The notes: generated by a model from the sequence alone, not told the origin. A DNA stretch of 64,000 nucleotides from Distichodus sexfasciatus (GCA_032718565.1 JAVGVS010000044.1:2506165-2570164), one strand, 5' to 3'. Shown: positions 54,001 through 63,291, counted from the stretch's first letter. Made by a program: numbers and translations.

Positions 54001-56887
54001 GATGGTTTGGACATGTCCAGAGTAGAGACAATGATTACATAGGATGCTGAGGCTGGAGCCACCAGGCAGGAGGCTGAGAGGAAGACCAAAAAGGAGGTTT
54101 ATGGATGTGGTGAAAGAGGACATGAAGTTAGTTGGTGTGAGGGTAGAGGACGCAGAGGATAGGAGTAAATGGAGACAGATGATTCTCTGTGGCGACCCCT
54201 GAAGGGAAAAGAAGTCTCATCTGTCCACAGTATTTTTTTCCAGAATATTTCTGGCTTGTCCAGATGCTCTTTTGCATACCTCATGCGGCTCTTCTTTTTG
54301 CGCATCACCCTTCCACTGAGCTGTTCCTGGTGCAAAGTGCGCTGGACTGTACAATGACACCATCAGCACCCAGATGTTGTTGTAGCTCTCTGGAGGTGGT
54401 CTGTGGTTTGTCTGTGACAATTCTAACCAGTCTTCACCTGTGCCTTTGAGATATTTTTCTTGGCCTATGACATCTTCTCTTCACAAGGACTGTTCCTGTG
54501 GCCTTCCATTTCCTAACTACATTTCTGACTGTTGAGGCAGACAGTCCAAACCTTTGTGATAATCTTTTGTACCCCTTCTCCTAATTCATAAAAATGCATT
54601 ATCTTGGTTTTTAAGTCAGTAGAGAGTTCTTCAAAGGTTCCCATGTTGCCACTCTCTAAGAGGAAACCAAGGACAAGTACCACTAGCAATTTATATATGT
54701 TAAACCATTTTTTTTTGATTGGTTGCAGCTGCCTTTGTAGTTTAAAGTCTAATGAGCTAATCAAAGCAATTTAGTGCTGCAAACTGTCAGTATTAAATGA
54801 CTGCAGGTCTTCAAAGTAATGCAAGTGAGAGGGTGCCCAAACTTTTGCACATCCCATTTTTCAAACTTTATTTTATTTCATACAGCTCAATAATGCTACA
54901 TTGAGAATTTTGGCCTGATAAACGTCCCCTTGTCTATATATCTCTAGGAAAAAAAACATCTTGCTCTGATCTTCTCTTATGAAGACATAGCTAATTATCA
55001 TGCAACCTTGGAGGGGTGCCCAAACTTTTGCATAAGACTGTATACACTTAATTTGGTTTGCTGTATATAATTACATAATATCACAGACTGGTGTTTGTGT
55101 CTCTCTGTGTGTTTGTGTCTCTCTGTGTGTTTGTGTGTGTGCGTTTTACAGATTTCCTGCTGATCTGCTGTTCACAAGCTCGTCCGGTGAGCTCTGGAGG
55201 ATGGTGAGAATCGGAGGACAGCCTCTGGGCTTTGGTCAGTCTTCACACCTTTATATTTTCCAGACTCTCTGCTTTTAGCTTCTGTTTGCCCTTGAAATTG
55301 TTAAACTGGTTTACGAGGCGGTTGGGGATGAGCGGCAGCACTCAAAACACTCCATAAAAGTGAGTCACAGTTTAGCAGGCAGACATCACATTAGGTAGTG
55401 ATTACTCGCTGTCGAACTTTGACACGGCGTCTTCCGTGCGCTGGAGTCTGGCCTGGCCGCGTGTGGTTGCTGGCTTTTTGTTTCTGGGTTACCGAATAAC
55501 AGACCGAACAAATGCAGTAGAGAACTGTCTGTGCAAACTGTAAATCGTTAACTTGACATCATCTCTCCTACATTTTCACTTTCCCTCTTTATTGCACTCT
55601 CTCTTTCTCTATATCTTTCTCTGCCTCTTTCTTTCTTTCTCTCTTTTTTCTTTCTTTCTTTCTTTCTGTCTGTTGCTTCCTTTCTCTCTATCCTTCTCTT
55701 TCTTTCTCTCTCAATCTTTCTTTCTCTGCCCCTCTCTTTGTTTTTTCTCTCGTTCTCTACTTCTCTTTGTCTCTCTCTCGCCTTTTCACAGACGAGTGTG
55801 GAATTGTAGCTCAGATTTCTCAGCCTCTAGCGGACAGCGATATCTCCGCGTACTACATCAGTACCTTCAGCTTTGATCATGCCTTGGTAAGTGACACCTC
55901 TCTCTCTCTCTCTTTCTTTTCTGCGTTCTTACTTTCAGTCATGTATCTTTATACACACCTTTGGGGAAACCCGTGACAGAAATGATTTTATTACATCAAT
56001 CACACAGTTTCTGTTTTTGCATCCATGGAAACATAAAATTGTCTTGTTTTCTTCCACAGTTAGTCCTTTTCTTTTGTGTTGTTTTCCCCTAAGCTGTCTG
56101 TTCCATTTCATTTTAGATTGTATTTTTGGCCAATTAATTCAACAGTCTTTGTAAATACAGAACACAGTTTTTTTATTCAGTTATAAATAAGCAAACAGAC
56201 TCGTTGATGAGTCATTTGAAAACTTTTTAACAGAAATAATAAGGTTAGGTTTGAATGTAGACGCTCCTGGACAGTCTATGACCTTGTTGTTACGAGGCCT
56301 TGCACTTTGTGACCTTGCTCCCGGCCGTTGTGAAACATCTTTGGAAACATCATCCTGTTCATTAAAGTTGTGTAATGCTACTGAGAGGAAGCCAATCACG
56401 TCTATAAACACTTCCAATGTTGCATTTAACGAGACTCCGCCTGCCATCTGCTGATCTCTGACATCCCTCCTGCAAGGCAAGACCTGGGTCAGACAAGTTG
56501 TTCCTGCAAATGCAGAGGCCACATTTGGTTGTGGTGCACTGTGTTCACAATGTGTTCAGAACGACACTCACTTAAAGCATCTGCCAAGTGTAATGTAATG
56601 TATCGTTGCAAACTTTGTGATATCAGGAGACATCCAATTGTTGCTCATTTAATTGATATGATGTTGTATCATAATGTGATTTTGGTCCTCCTGGCAAAAC
56701 CCAAACTAAACATTCATGTACAGCTTTCATTTCATCCCAACTTCCAGACGCAACATCCACAAAACATTTTACCAGAAATTTATTTATTTATTTATTTATT
56801 TACATATTTTCTCTCCAGGTGCCAGAAGAGGACATAGTGAGCGTAACGGACATGCTCCAGGACCAGAGGAAAGATGCCGGTTGCTGA
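39016..56887 (+). CDS. castor1: CASTOR1 cytosolic arginine sensor for mTORC1, 9 exons, complete
   Basis: CASTOR1 binds GATOR2 and restrains mTORC1 when arginine is low; arginine releases it. Exons: 39016-39128, 43704-43774, 46238-46431, 48841-48976, 49486-49609, 52309-52419, 55152-55234, 55792-55886, 56819-56887 (stop TGA). Phases agree throughout; 331 aa (human 329). ACT-domain signatures: CKFFSLTETPENYTV, GVTKIAKSVIAPLAEQHVSV, MLSTYQTDFILV, LDPDTLPGIATTLIDVLFYS, SSGELWRMVRIGGQPLGFDE and YYISTFSFDHALVPE. EKDLSVVIHTLTEEF and HPLIKLIFL favour CASTOR1 over CASTOR2. Arginine-pocket positions corresponding to human S111, E277, G279 and D304 are present as S113, E279, G281 and D306; human N302 is serine here (S304). 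Intron 1 is 4.6 kb and intron 6 holds a Tc1 element. AATAAA at 57406-57411. No frame defects. Confidence 0.95.
40198..40450 (-). mobile_element. tRNA-derived SINE, copy 5 (family A)
   Basis: Minus-strand copy in castor1 intron 1: tail ATTTGTCATTGTGAACACAG, body TGACCTCTGCATTT and TACCTTGCTCATGAGTACC, B-box-like CCGGTTCGAATCCC on the minus strand, head CGTAACGATTAGGGCG-like. Confidence 0.75.
40927..41257. mobile_element. hAT-type MITE (331 bp, exact 8-bp TSD)
   Basis: Ends TATGGCTGCACAATAT and ATATCGTGCAGCCCTA are inverted; exact duplications ATTTGTAG flank it at 40919-40926 and 41258-41265. The inside is rich in ATCGCGATAT and CGCATATCGC words. It resembles in its ends the element at 1791-2535. 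Confidence 0.85.
41876..41960. mobile_element. Fragment of Tc1-like MITE
   Basis: TTTGAAGTCTTGAGCCACCC is the right-end sequence of the element at 12021-12235 on the opposite strand, followed by AAAGAGCCAGACTTTCTT. The other end is missing. Confidence 0.45.
42050..42160. mobile_element. hAT-like element end (ATCAGTGCAGCCCTA)
   Basis: CATTATCGGTCC and GAATCATTATCGGATCAGTG then CAGCCCTAA form the right terminus of an ATCGG-rich hAT-like repeat. GCACTGATCCTGATATTG near 41557-41575 may be its decayed left part, which would make the element about 600 bases. Confidence 0.4.
42161..43295 (+). other. castor1 intron 1, unassigned part
   Basis: No exon or delimitable repeat. Short poly-T at 42870-42882 and ordinary AT-rich intron sequence. 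Frames of 80-130 codons here show no family resemblance. Confidence 0.35.
43306..43350. repeat. (CA)n microsatellite in castor1 intron 1
   Basis: About 19 CA units with one GC interruption. A CT run of about 15 units lies at 43630-43660, shortly before castor1 exon 2. Confidence 0.9.
44655..45771 (-). mobile_element. Tc1/mariner element, left-truncated, transposase decayed
   Basis: Subterminal inverted repeats of about 48 bases lie at 44671-44717 and 45643-45690. The right terminus ends GAATTGTGGTTG next to TA at 45772; the left terminus is missing beyond about 44655. The right arm carries two CGTCCCAACTTTT words (about 45545 and 45745), an IR/DR pattern. Minus-strand transposase pieces: VLWSDEPKFEI, SLMVWRCISAYGMGSLHIW and VLNWPASRPD, the regions around the three catalytic acidic residues of Tc1 transposases, but in broken frames. 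It lies in castor1 intron 2. Confidence 0.85.
46462..46757. mobile_element. MITE with CAGCCTTATTCACCAAT ends
   Basis: Left TCAGCCTTATTCACCAATAT and right GTTGGTTGTTGAATGAGGCC are inverted and related to the element at 10009-10252. It begins about 30 bases after the donor of castor1 exon 3. Confidence 0.55.
47170..47500 (-). mobile_element. tRNA-headed repeat (family B), fullest copy
   Basis: On the minus strand it opens GGGGCGGCACGGTGGCACAG then TGGTTAGCGCTGTTAGG and a B-box-like GGGTTCAATCCC, followed by GTAGGGCCTTTCTGTGTAG, CGGTTTCCTCCCACAGTCC and CCTGGCCAGGGTTAG. This GGCGGCACGGTGG repeat is widespread in fish genomes. Related pieces: 18985-19036, 38085-38280, 60767-60818. Confidence 0.75.
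47501..48584 (+). other. castor1 intron 3, unassigned part
   Basis: No exon, no clear repeat boundary. Ordinary AT-rich intron sequence up to the SINE tail at 48585. Confidence 0.35.
48585..48728 (+). mobile_element. tRNA-derived SINE, copy 6 (family A), 3' part only
   Basis: Contains CCCACTGCTCCTTCACGGAT then GGGTCAAATGCAGAGGTC and TCACAATGACAAATAATCAC; the tRNA-like head is missing, as with a 5'-truncated retrotransposed copy. Confidence 0.65.
49007..49396. mobile_element. hAT-like MITE just after castor1 exon 4
   Basis: Ends TAGTGGTTCATAAACC and CTTTGGGAGCCACTG are imperfectly inverted. Flanks TGTTATAC and TGTTGCAT agree at five of eight. It begins about 30 bases after the donor at 48977. 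Confidence 0.5.
49714..50089. mobile_element. hAT-like MITE with TAGGGCTGGGCAATTA ends
   Basis: Left TAGGGCTGGGCAATTAATAT and right ATATTGCCGAGCCCTT are inverted. The flanking octamers share only a central TGAG. The remaining part of intron 5, 50090-51010, shows nothing I can name. Confidence 0.55.
51020..51105 (+). mobile_element. tRNA-derived SINE, copy 7 (family A), head only
   Basis: GTAACGTAACGGTTAAAGGG, GGTCGCCGGTTC and GTAAAGGTACCACTGAAGG are head and early body blocks; the rest is missing. Confidence 0.55.
51178..51370 (+). mobile_element. tRNA-derived SINE, copy 8 (family A)
   Basis: GGTCGCCGGTTTAAGTCC, CGGTAAAGGTACCATTGAGG, CAAGGTACCGTCCCC, TCCTTCACAGATGGGTCAG and TGACAAATAATGACTCAC give body and tail in order. 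Confidence 0.65.
51408..51550 (+). mobile_element. tRNA-derived SINE, copy 9 (family A), 3'-truncated
   Basis: Head GCTAACGGTTAGGGGG, B-box-like GATTTGAATCCC, and body GTACCACTGAGGTACTCATG then AGCAAGGTACCATCCC. Three copies in about 550 bases on the same strand make a local cluster in castor1 intron 5. Confidence 0.65.
51551..52308 (+). other. castor1 intron 5, unassigned end
   Basis: AT-rich intron sequence ending at the acceptor TCTGCAG before 52309. No repeat or exon recognised. Confidence 0.35.
52989..55040 (-). mobile_element. Tc1/mariner element with IR/DR ends, split by a LINE fragment
   Basis: Outer ends (A)CTCTTATGCAAAAG then TTTGGGCACCCC and its complement lie next to TA dinucleotides at 52987-52988 and 55041-55042. 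Inner direct copies sit about 190 bases inside: AAATTTTGGCACCCC near 53183-53203 and GGGTGCCCAAACTTTTG near 54834-54851, the IR/DR layout of fish Tc1 elements. Minus-strand transposase pieces: MGTFEELSTDLKTKI (N-terminus, about 54640), ILWTDET (about 54220-54240), KIELFGHNQRCYAW (about 53735-53775), TVKFGGGSIMLWGC and MFQHDNDPKHRS (53403-53699). Without the insert it is about 1.6 kb, normal for Tc1. Frames are broken, so it is inactive. It lies in castor1 intron 6. Confidence 0.9.
53776..54212 (+). mobile_element. RTE-like LINE 3' end nested in the Tc1 element
   Basis: Plus-strand reverse-transcriptase C-terminus: YKTVVRPAMLYGLETV, RKRQEAELEVAELKMLR, LGVTRMDRIRNEFIRG, RLRWFGHVQSR, then after a frame break RFMDVVKEDMK and WRQMILCGDP with a stop. 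It ends TGGCGACCCCTGAAGGG then AAAAGAAG, a 3' end common to RTE-type LINEs in fish (from memory). It splits the transposase between ILWTDET and KIELFG codons. Confidence 0.85.
55560..55790 (+). repeat. CT/CTTT-rich tract before castor1 exon 8
   Basis: TTTCTTTC and CTCTCT words over about 230 bases run into the acceptor CACAG at 55787-55791. Ser/Phe/Leu-rich frames here are compositional. Confidence 0.75.
56500..56575 (+). mobile_element. Scrap of SINE family A tail
   Basis: CAAATGCAGAGGCCACATTT, GTTCACAATG and ACACTCACTTAAAG match the 3' third of family A only. Confidence 0.4.
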
Positions 56888-58301
56888 ATTGGCCAAATTG
56901 CTAGAAGGAGAGCTTGGACCTTAGTGTGAGATCGGTGCAGACAACTAGCACTACAACCAGAAAAGTATTAAACTCAAACCCGGTTGCTATGACCACTAAA
57001 AGTGCTTCCATGACAACGCTTGTGTGCTAAAACGTACTGCTGTGAATGGAAAGGCTTATTGTGAAAGTTTTGGTGGTGAAACACACTAATATTATATTAA
57101 TGTTAACGTAGCGATTTTCCAGAATGCAAACCTTAGCGGAGAAAGAAAAAGTTTCCTGGAAACTTTTAGAGTTTTAGTTAGAGTAGGAGGTGCTTCTGAT
57201 CATGGAATGACTGCCTTTGAGTGAGTGACGCTCGTATGCAATTAATGCGTCAGTGGGTCTTTTGAAGTTGACGCCGTCCCTTAACCTCACGTTAGCAGGT
57301 TCAATTTGACAGATTTCCCCTTCAGCTTCTCAATAATTTTGACAGCTTTTTGGGCTGATGCAAGACATGCTGTCGGTGATGTGTTCGTCTTCCAGTATTG
57401 CCAAAAATAAATGTTGTATGATTGTCATCATTTGGAGTTAACATGTAGCATCAAACTGACTCCCCTAAATCAAAAATTGGGATGCACAAAATGGTCATCC
57501 ATAAAAGAAGAGTTACTGAAATTGTGTTTTTCTCATAGAATAGGAATTTGGGGTCGGATATGAGAACATTAAGAACTTTTCCTACTTTGACTTCACAATA
57601 ACAGGAGAATGAAATCCGTGTTACTGCTCATCTGACTTCCTTATGCAAGAGTTTGTGCAGAATTTTGGATCAGGTATTCATGTGCCCTCAGTTTTAAGAG
57701 GTGGAATTATACCCCGCTGCAGTCTCCTATTTTTATGCTTTTGACTCTGTTTCAGTGGACTGGAGACAAACCAGCTGTTGGCTGATAAGACTTGTCTGCC
57801 TTTTGCTGATAATCAGCCTCTTGTGGCCTTCAGTGCCTGTTTTCCACTTTAAAACCAGGCCGTTTTAAGGACTTATACTCTGCTTTTGTAGCTTTGCAGA
57901 CGTGCACATATCTAAGAGCCACAGGTTGATTTCAGACTATTGTACACATGTCTAATCCACATTAATCTGATGTTGGTGTGGCCTCTTTGCCAGTTAAAAA
58001 GCTAAATCTGCCTAGAAATGTGGACGGCTCTACAAATGAATTGAGACTAACAGGGACATGTGCTAATTTGTCTTAATTCATTTGTAGCCTTTACATTGAC
58101 GTGGCCCTTTATCCAAGTGAAAGCACACTATTTTTTTTCCTTCTTTTTTTTAAGTGCTTAATATTCTGTGTTTAGTTAGCCAATTTAGGTATACTGGGAC
58201 AATAATATAAAAATAATATATACTTAACATCTGTCGTTGATTGTGTCATGTATTTGTTTACAAATTGGGAATTTTGAAATGCATTGTAAAAGAAGCAAAA
58301 C
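56888..58301 (+). other. castor1: castor1 3' UTR and downstream spacer
   Basis: AATAAA at 57406-57411 lies 520 bases after the stop and is the best polyadenylation signal. Beyond it there is AT-rich sequence with no recognised element up to the hairpin. Confidence 0.5.
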
Positions 58302-59104
58302 TATGGAGAGAATTTAGTGTCAGTATTATCGAATAAATATCACACCATTCACCAATATATTTCTTGATTCAGCAACGAATGTAACAAGATTCACAAAGAT
58401 AATTTATGACTTACAAGTAAATGTAACACCATTCGCAAATGCATTTCTCGACTCAAAAAAATGTTACACAATGCACAAATGTCAGTGTGGTTACATTTAT
58501 TCACAAACCGATAAACCTGCATTTACAAACCACCGTATATATTTGTGAATACCCCTACATTTATTTGTGGATTTTTGACAACTCCCTGACAGCGCTCCAT
58601 GCACAAATGTGTTTTTTGAAAAAGGTAGCCTATCATATGTCTCCAAAGTTTACAGTCAATCACATCAACTGAAGTTCGAAAGTATGATTTAATGTTGACA
58701 ACATTGCGCTACATTCGCGCATTGTAGTGGTCCCTTGGAAGGAATTATATAAACTTTTTAGACATATGATAAGCTGCCTTTTAAAAAGACACATTTGTGC
58801 ATCGAGCGCTGTCAGGGAAGTCTCAAAAATCCACAAATAAATGTAGGGGTATTCACAAATAAAGTATATATGGTGGTTTGTAAATGCAGGTTTATCGGTT
58901 TGTGAATAAATGTAACCGCACTGACATTTGTGCATCGTGTAACATTTTTTTGAGTCGAGAAATGCATTTGTGAATGGTGTTACATTTATTTGTAAGTCAT
59001 AAATTATCTTTGTGAATCTTGTTACATTCGTTGCTGAATCAAGAAATATATTTGTGAATGGTGTGATATTTATTCAATAATATTGACACTAAATTCTCTC
59101 CATA
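58302..59104. repeat. 803-bp near-perfect palindrome (giant hairpin / fold-back element)
   Basis: The two halves are reverse complements over about 340-350 bases each (58302 to about 58650 and about 58755 to 59104) with a spacer of roughly 100 bases. Ends are TATGGAGAGAATTTAGTGTC and its complement. Each arm itself repeats words like TTACATTTATTTGTGAAT and ATTCACAAAT. The mirror frames at 58439 (plus) and 58935 (minus) encode nearly the same peptide because of the symmetry; neither is a gene. It probably is a fold-back DNA element; the family is unknown to me. Confidence 0.9.
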
Positions 59105-60180
59105 CAAAACTATTACCAATCATTTATTCAAAAAGTTTATTGTGAGGATGGGTTGTACGTTCATCATTTTATAATTTGTTGTTTTTTTCTGTACGGCTGT
59201 ACTCAAATACAATTTTGTTCACTATATGACTGGATTTTTTTTTGGTTTCCCCCCCACGTCTACTGACTAATCCAGGATTTTAATCGAGTGTTTCAAAAGA
59301 GTTTTCATTTTCTGTGGTTATATCAGCACAACTTGTGGTTTATTCATAACTGATGCTTGTTCAATTAAATTGTAACTTTGAAACATTCTTACATTTTTCT
59401 GTTTTTAATATGACCTAAAATGCCTGGAGCTTCAGGTACGGTGTGTGTGAGCTTTAAACTAATATTTAATGATATTTGAGCCCTTCAAAATAAGTTTAAT
59501 TACTTGAAGGTTAGGATGATAAATATTTAAACTTGGCCACTTTCTTGAGTGATTTTCTTGTGTCAGCATTTGATGTGATACTCTGTAAAACCTCAAAAAA
59601 CATTGCTGCCCTATCATGTGAAAAGATCAGCCGTTATCAGCAAACCTGCAACTGAACTGTGTTAAAAAAGAAAAAAATCGGAAAAAAAAAACCAGAACCT
59701 CTAAAGGAAATCTACACTGTTACTTGTGTGAGTTAAGTCCTAAAATATATTTTTATGCACATTGAATTTACAAATGAATTCACTTTTTTAACCTTATTCT
59801 TCAAGGGGGAAACTCTTAGATACTTCTTAAATTCCTTAGTAAATTAAGAAAACATTTTCACTACTTCTATTGAGTGCTGCAAAGAAGCATGTAAGCAGAA
59901 TGCAGATTTGTTATTTGACATTACATGTATAAAAAAACAAAACTGAAATTTGACTTTTTCAACAGCCCATTGAAATCTAGCAAATAATTTTAGGTTAGAA
60001 TAAAATTCATTGATAACAAATAATGCATTTTTTACATAATATTTTCCATAGTTATTACCATCTTACATTAAAAAATGGAAAAGAACTGAAACTGATCAAC
60101 TGAAAATTAAGAAAAACTGAAGGTTTGTCAAATTTTGAACCAATTTGGACACATTTTGGCCTATAAAATGAACTGCGTTT
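59105..60180. other. Spacer, nothing recognised
   Basis: AT-rich sequence with short poly-A and poly-T runs and no conserved frame or delimitable repeat. Confidence 0.35.
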
Positions 60181-60198
60181 GGCCTTTCTGGGAGAGAG

Positions 60199-60304
60199 CT
60201 GTATTTCCCACAATCCCCTGCGCGGGACCCCCTCCTGGTCACAATAATGCGATAAACGCGCTTCACGGAATAAACACTGAAAAGATCAAGTAAACTTCTG
60301 TATT
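60199..60304 (+). promoter_or_regulatory. Promoter-like block with a ZNF143/STAF-type motif
   Basis: CTGTATTTCCCACAATCCCC then TGCG at 60199-60222 resembles the ZNF143 (SBS) consensus, ACTACAATTCCCAGAATGCC-like, found at many vertebrate promoters. The next 80 bases contain several CpG sites in an otherwise AT-rich neighbourhood, and TATT|GTGAGT at 60305 could be the donor of a noncoding first exon. The strand and the gene served are inferred. Confidence 0.4.
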
Positions 60305-60511
60305 GTGAGTAGAACGATGGTTGCTTTTGTTGTTTATCAGCTTAAAGTTTTGTCTGTAATAAATGGGAAGATTTGACTAAACTGGAACGCTTTACTGAAT
60401 GTTACACTTCCCTGTGACAGTCGCGAGTGCCCACAAACAGCGCGTTTTCATCACGAAAAATATCATTTATGCATTTTTACGCAATAACTTCAGCTTTTGT
60501 GCACAGGATTA

Positions 60512-60745
60512 CTGACGAATATTTTCACACACAGAGGAATCAGTACAATATAATTGTTGTCTGAATTTCCAAGAGAGAAATGCGTTTCTGCTCTGGCTCT
60601 GTCGTGCTGGCCCCAGCTCTGACTCCTCCATTGTGTGACTGCGGCAACTCACGTTAAACGGAAGTTTACTTAGAGTCTTTGGTTGCGTATTCTGAAGGGG
60701 TTCCGGTAATGAATATAATTGCCGTAATTCATTAGAGAGAGGATA
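60512..60745 (-). pseudogene. Second hAT transposase N-terminal relic
   Basis: On the minus strand from 60631 the frame reads MEESELGPARQSQSRN and FLSWKFRQQL before decaying; the flanking sequence (ACTGCGGCAACT, TCTTTGGTTGCGTATTCTG, TTCCGGTAAT on the plus strand) matches 8815-9000 on the opposite strand. The two fragments derive from one element family. Confidence 0.6.
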
Positions 60746-61680
60746 AACATGTGAAACATAAAAACTACTGTCAACCCAGGATCTTCTAGCGCTACCCACT
60801 GCGTCACTATGCTGCCCTGCATGTTGGATAATTCCCATGTAAATCTGCAGAATCGGCAGCCATTTACATACAAATTTTGATGGTAATAAAAGCATATTGC
60901 ATAATGATGGTCAGAATTTATTGAAAGTAACCCCTCCTGGTCCATAACCATCTTTTTGGCACGCTTTGTTCTTGAAGCTACTGATGTTCGCTGCCTATGC
61001 CTTGTTTATGATTTACTTGGTTGCATGTTACCGACCATTGGATCATTCAGCAACCGAAGAAATTTGTTGTTAAAACCCACTTGCACAGGTTTCACAAAGA
61101 TTTTGCCATTCGCCTGTTTGTTTTTTTAAGACTTCTTCCTAGGTGAGAACAAAATCTAAAACTGCTGAAGAGTACACAGATTTTATTGCATCCAATATTA
61201 GCTTATTGGGCTTTCTTCAATTCTACAGTTGTATATACTATTATATATTATATTCAGTACTGCTTAAATGGCCTTACTTAAGAACAAATTTAAGAAACTA
61301 ATATTGGTGAATGAGCTCCTTTGTTTTTGTAGCTGCTTATGACTTTTTATGATTTGCTTGGTTGTATGGTTGGGGTCATACTGCAGAATGAATGTGGTTA
61401 TGTAACAGATGCCTTGCAGTTAGTGGGTTTTCTTCCAAACTACATCACATCTCCACCGTCAGATGTTTCACAGTCAGATATTTCTCGTTTTGACTGTCTT
61501 CACAGCCCTTGCTACCAGTTCCTTGGTGATTTAGAGTTCAGCAACTTTATAGCAGTTGGGGGAATAACATTTCTTAGTCTATATGTGCCTGTAGCAATAG
61601 TTGTGTAACATCTGGGTCATGTCTAACTATTTTTTACATAGAATTGTTTTGACTGTGCAACTCATTTGAAGATCATGGCC

Positions 61681-61695
61681 TATAGTTGTATCTAA

Positions 61696-61771
<76 letters not shown>

Positions 61772-61790
61772 TTAGATACAACTATCCTGT
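61681..61790. repeat. Palindromic microsatellite: (AT)n flanked by inverted CA/TG and unique arms
   Basis: TATAGTTGTATCTAAACACA then CACAT on the left is mirrored by ATGTGTG... and TGTTTAGATACAACTAT on the right, around about 22 AT units. The unique 17-18-base arms are exact inverted copies, so this is either a fold-back unit or a microsatellite grown inside a small palindromic MITE. Confidence 0.8.
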
Positions 61791-62261
61791 AGCTCCATCC
61801 ACTTTGCTGGAAATGTTTAGATATGTAGGTTGGTGTGTTCAGGATTTTATTTTTGCTTTTTGCATGTTTAGTGTTGAGAAAGCATCGTCTCCTTTGAGAG
61901 GGAAGCATCTGCTGATGAATGTGGTTATGCAGATGAAGATTAATCATACAGTTTGCATTACAATTTTTGAGCACATTGTTGACTTATTCCTCTTGTTCCC
62001 ATTAGCTTTCACTCATTGTTAACCACTTTTCTTGAGGTTTTAAAGGTGTATTTAAAGGTGCAGGCAATAGTTCTACCAATTTGAGATCTGGTATGAATGC
62101 ATCTGATAAAAAAAGTTTTATTTTAAGGATATCATTTTCAACAGCAAACCGTTAAATATATATATTAAAAAAAAACACTTTTAAATTATAATGTAGCCTG
62201 AATGTTCATCTTATGTGAGTATGCTGTTGAAAACGTCTTAATTATGTTCTTTTTTTTCTAG

Positions 62262-62394
62262 CTACTCTAAGTTGTCAATTTCTCCTTTGATTCACTCATC
62301 TAAGAACAAGCAGTTTGATAAGAAACTGGGAACTTCTGAACAAGGAGTAAAGCCATTGAAACTTTTAGAAGAATGTCCTTCATGCTGTTATATG
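62262..62394 (+). other. Possible exon of an unrecognised gene
   Basis: A strong T-rich tract and TAG precede 62262, and ATG|GTAGCT follows 62394. One frame is open: YSKLSISPLIHSSKN, then KQFDKKLGTSEQ and KLLEECPSCCYM. I do not recognise the family. Lysine/serine-rich coding-like composition and splice signals are the only support. Confidence 0.25.
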
Positions 62395-62838
62395 GTAGCT
62401 CATATTCTATTAATAATAACATTTTACGAAATCTAGGTGTGGACCCTATGATAAGACTAGGGAATCACTCCACCAAAATATTTTTTTTATCAGTAAACCA
62501 TCTGAAATTCAGTTGCATTTTTTACATACTGACTGCCGAGTAATCTTTAATCCAGACATCAAAAAGTGACAGACCGTCTGTCAGTCAGGTTATTTCTGTC
62601 TCCCTCCTGACTGATGCATCTGGAAATTCAGTGCTAACATTTATGAGAACGTTTTTTATGTTCTAATTTAATATCAATGGTGATAATCACTCACCGTCAT
62701 GGACTTAACCTTAAGTAATATTGTAACTAATTGATGGCAAAAAGTAGCTAACTACATCACAACTTATTCACAGTTTCTTGCTTCCATCTTGGCCAAGGCG
62801 GACTCCGTCCTCCGACTCCATCTCGCAGCTGCCAACAG

Positions 62839-63080
62839 CCTCAAAGTCAAAGTCAAAGTCAACTTTATTGTCATCTCTGCTATATACTGTACAGATACAT
62901 AGAGAGACGAGACGACGTGGCTCCAGGTTATTTCCAGTGCAAACAAACAAAGAACAGTAGAACAGAGAATAAATAGGCAGTGGCACGACTAGGGACATGG
63001 AATAAACAATAAATAAGTAAAAATACACATTAAACAATATACATTTTAGACCAGACAATATACAATATACATTTTAGACT
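62839..63080 (-). mobile_element. LINE-like 3' tail (family C), minus strand
   Basis: AAAGTCAAAGTCAAAGTCAA then CTTTATTGTCATCTCTGC and TATATACTGTACAGATAC match, in reverse, the copy at 28640-28803. GACTTT tandem repeats mark the 3' end. Confidence 0.65.
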
Positions 63081-63291
63081 AGACAGGGAATTTTTTATTT
63101 TTTTTTATTAATATATATATATAATTAGAGGCCTGGGCACGGAGTCAGTTTCCACTTCTGTTTTGTCACGCTAGATCAGTCTTTGAAATAAAAAGTTGTT
63201 ACTTTTAAAGCTGTTATTAAGTTAAGTAGTGTCACTATTTGTATACATTGAATATAAAATTATAAATGTGTACTGTGGGGATTTCTCTGCA

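Noticed and set aside
58439..58935. Pair of similar 77- and 91-codon frames on opposite strands
   Set aside because: They are the same sequence read from the two arms of the palindrome.
61339..61608. 89-codon frame ending in a hydrophobic segment
   Set aside because: No supporting acceptor/donor pair or family match; left out of the feature list.
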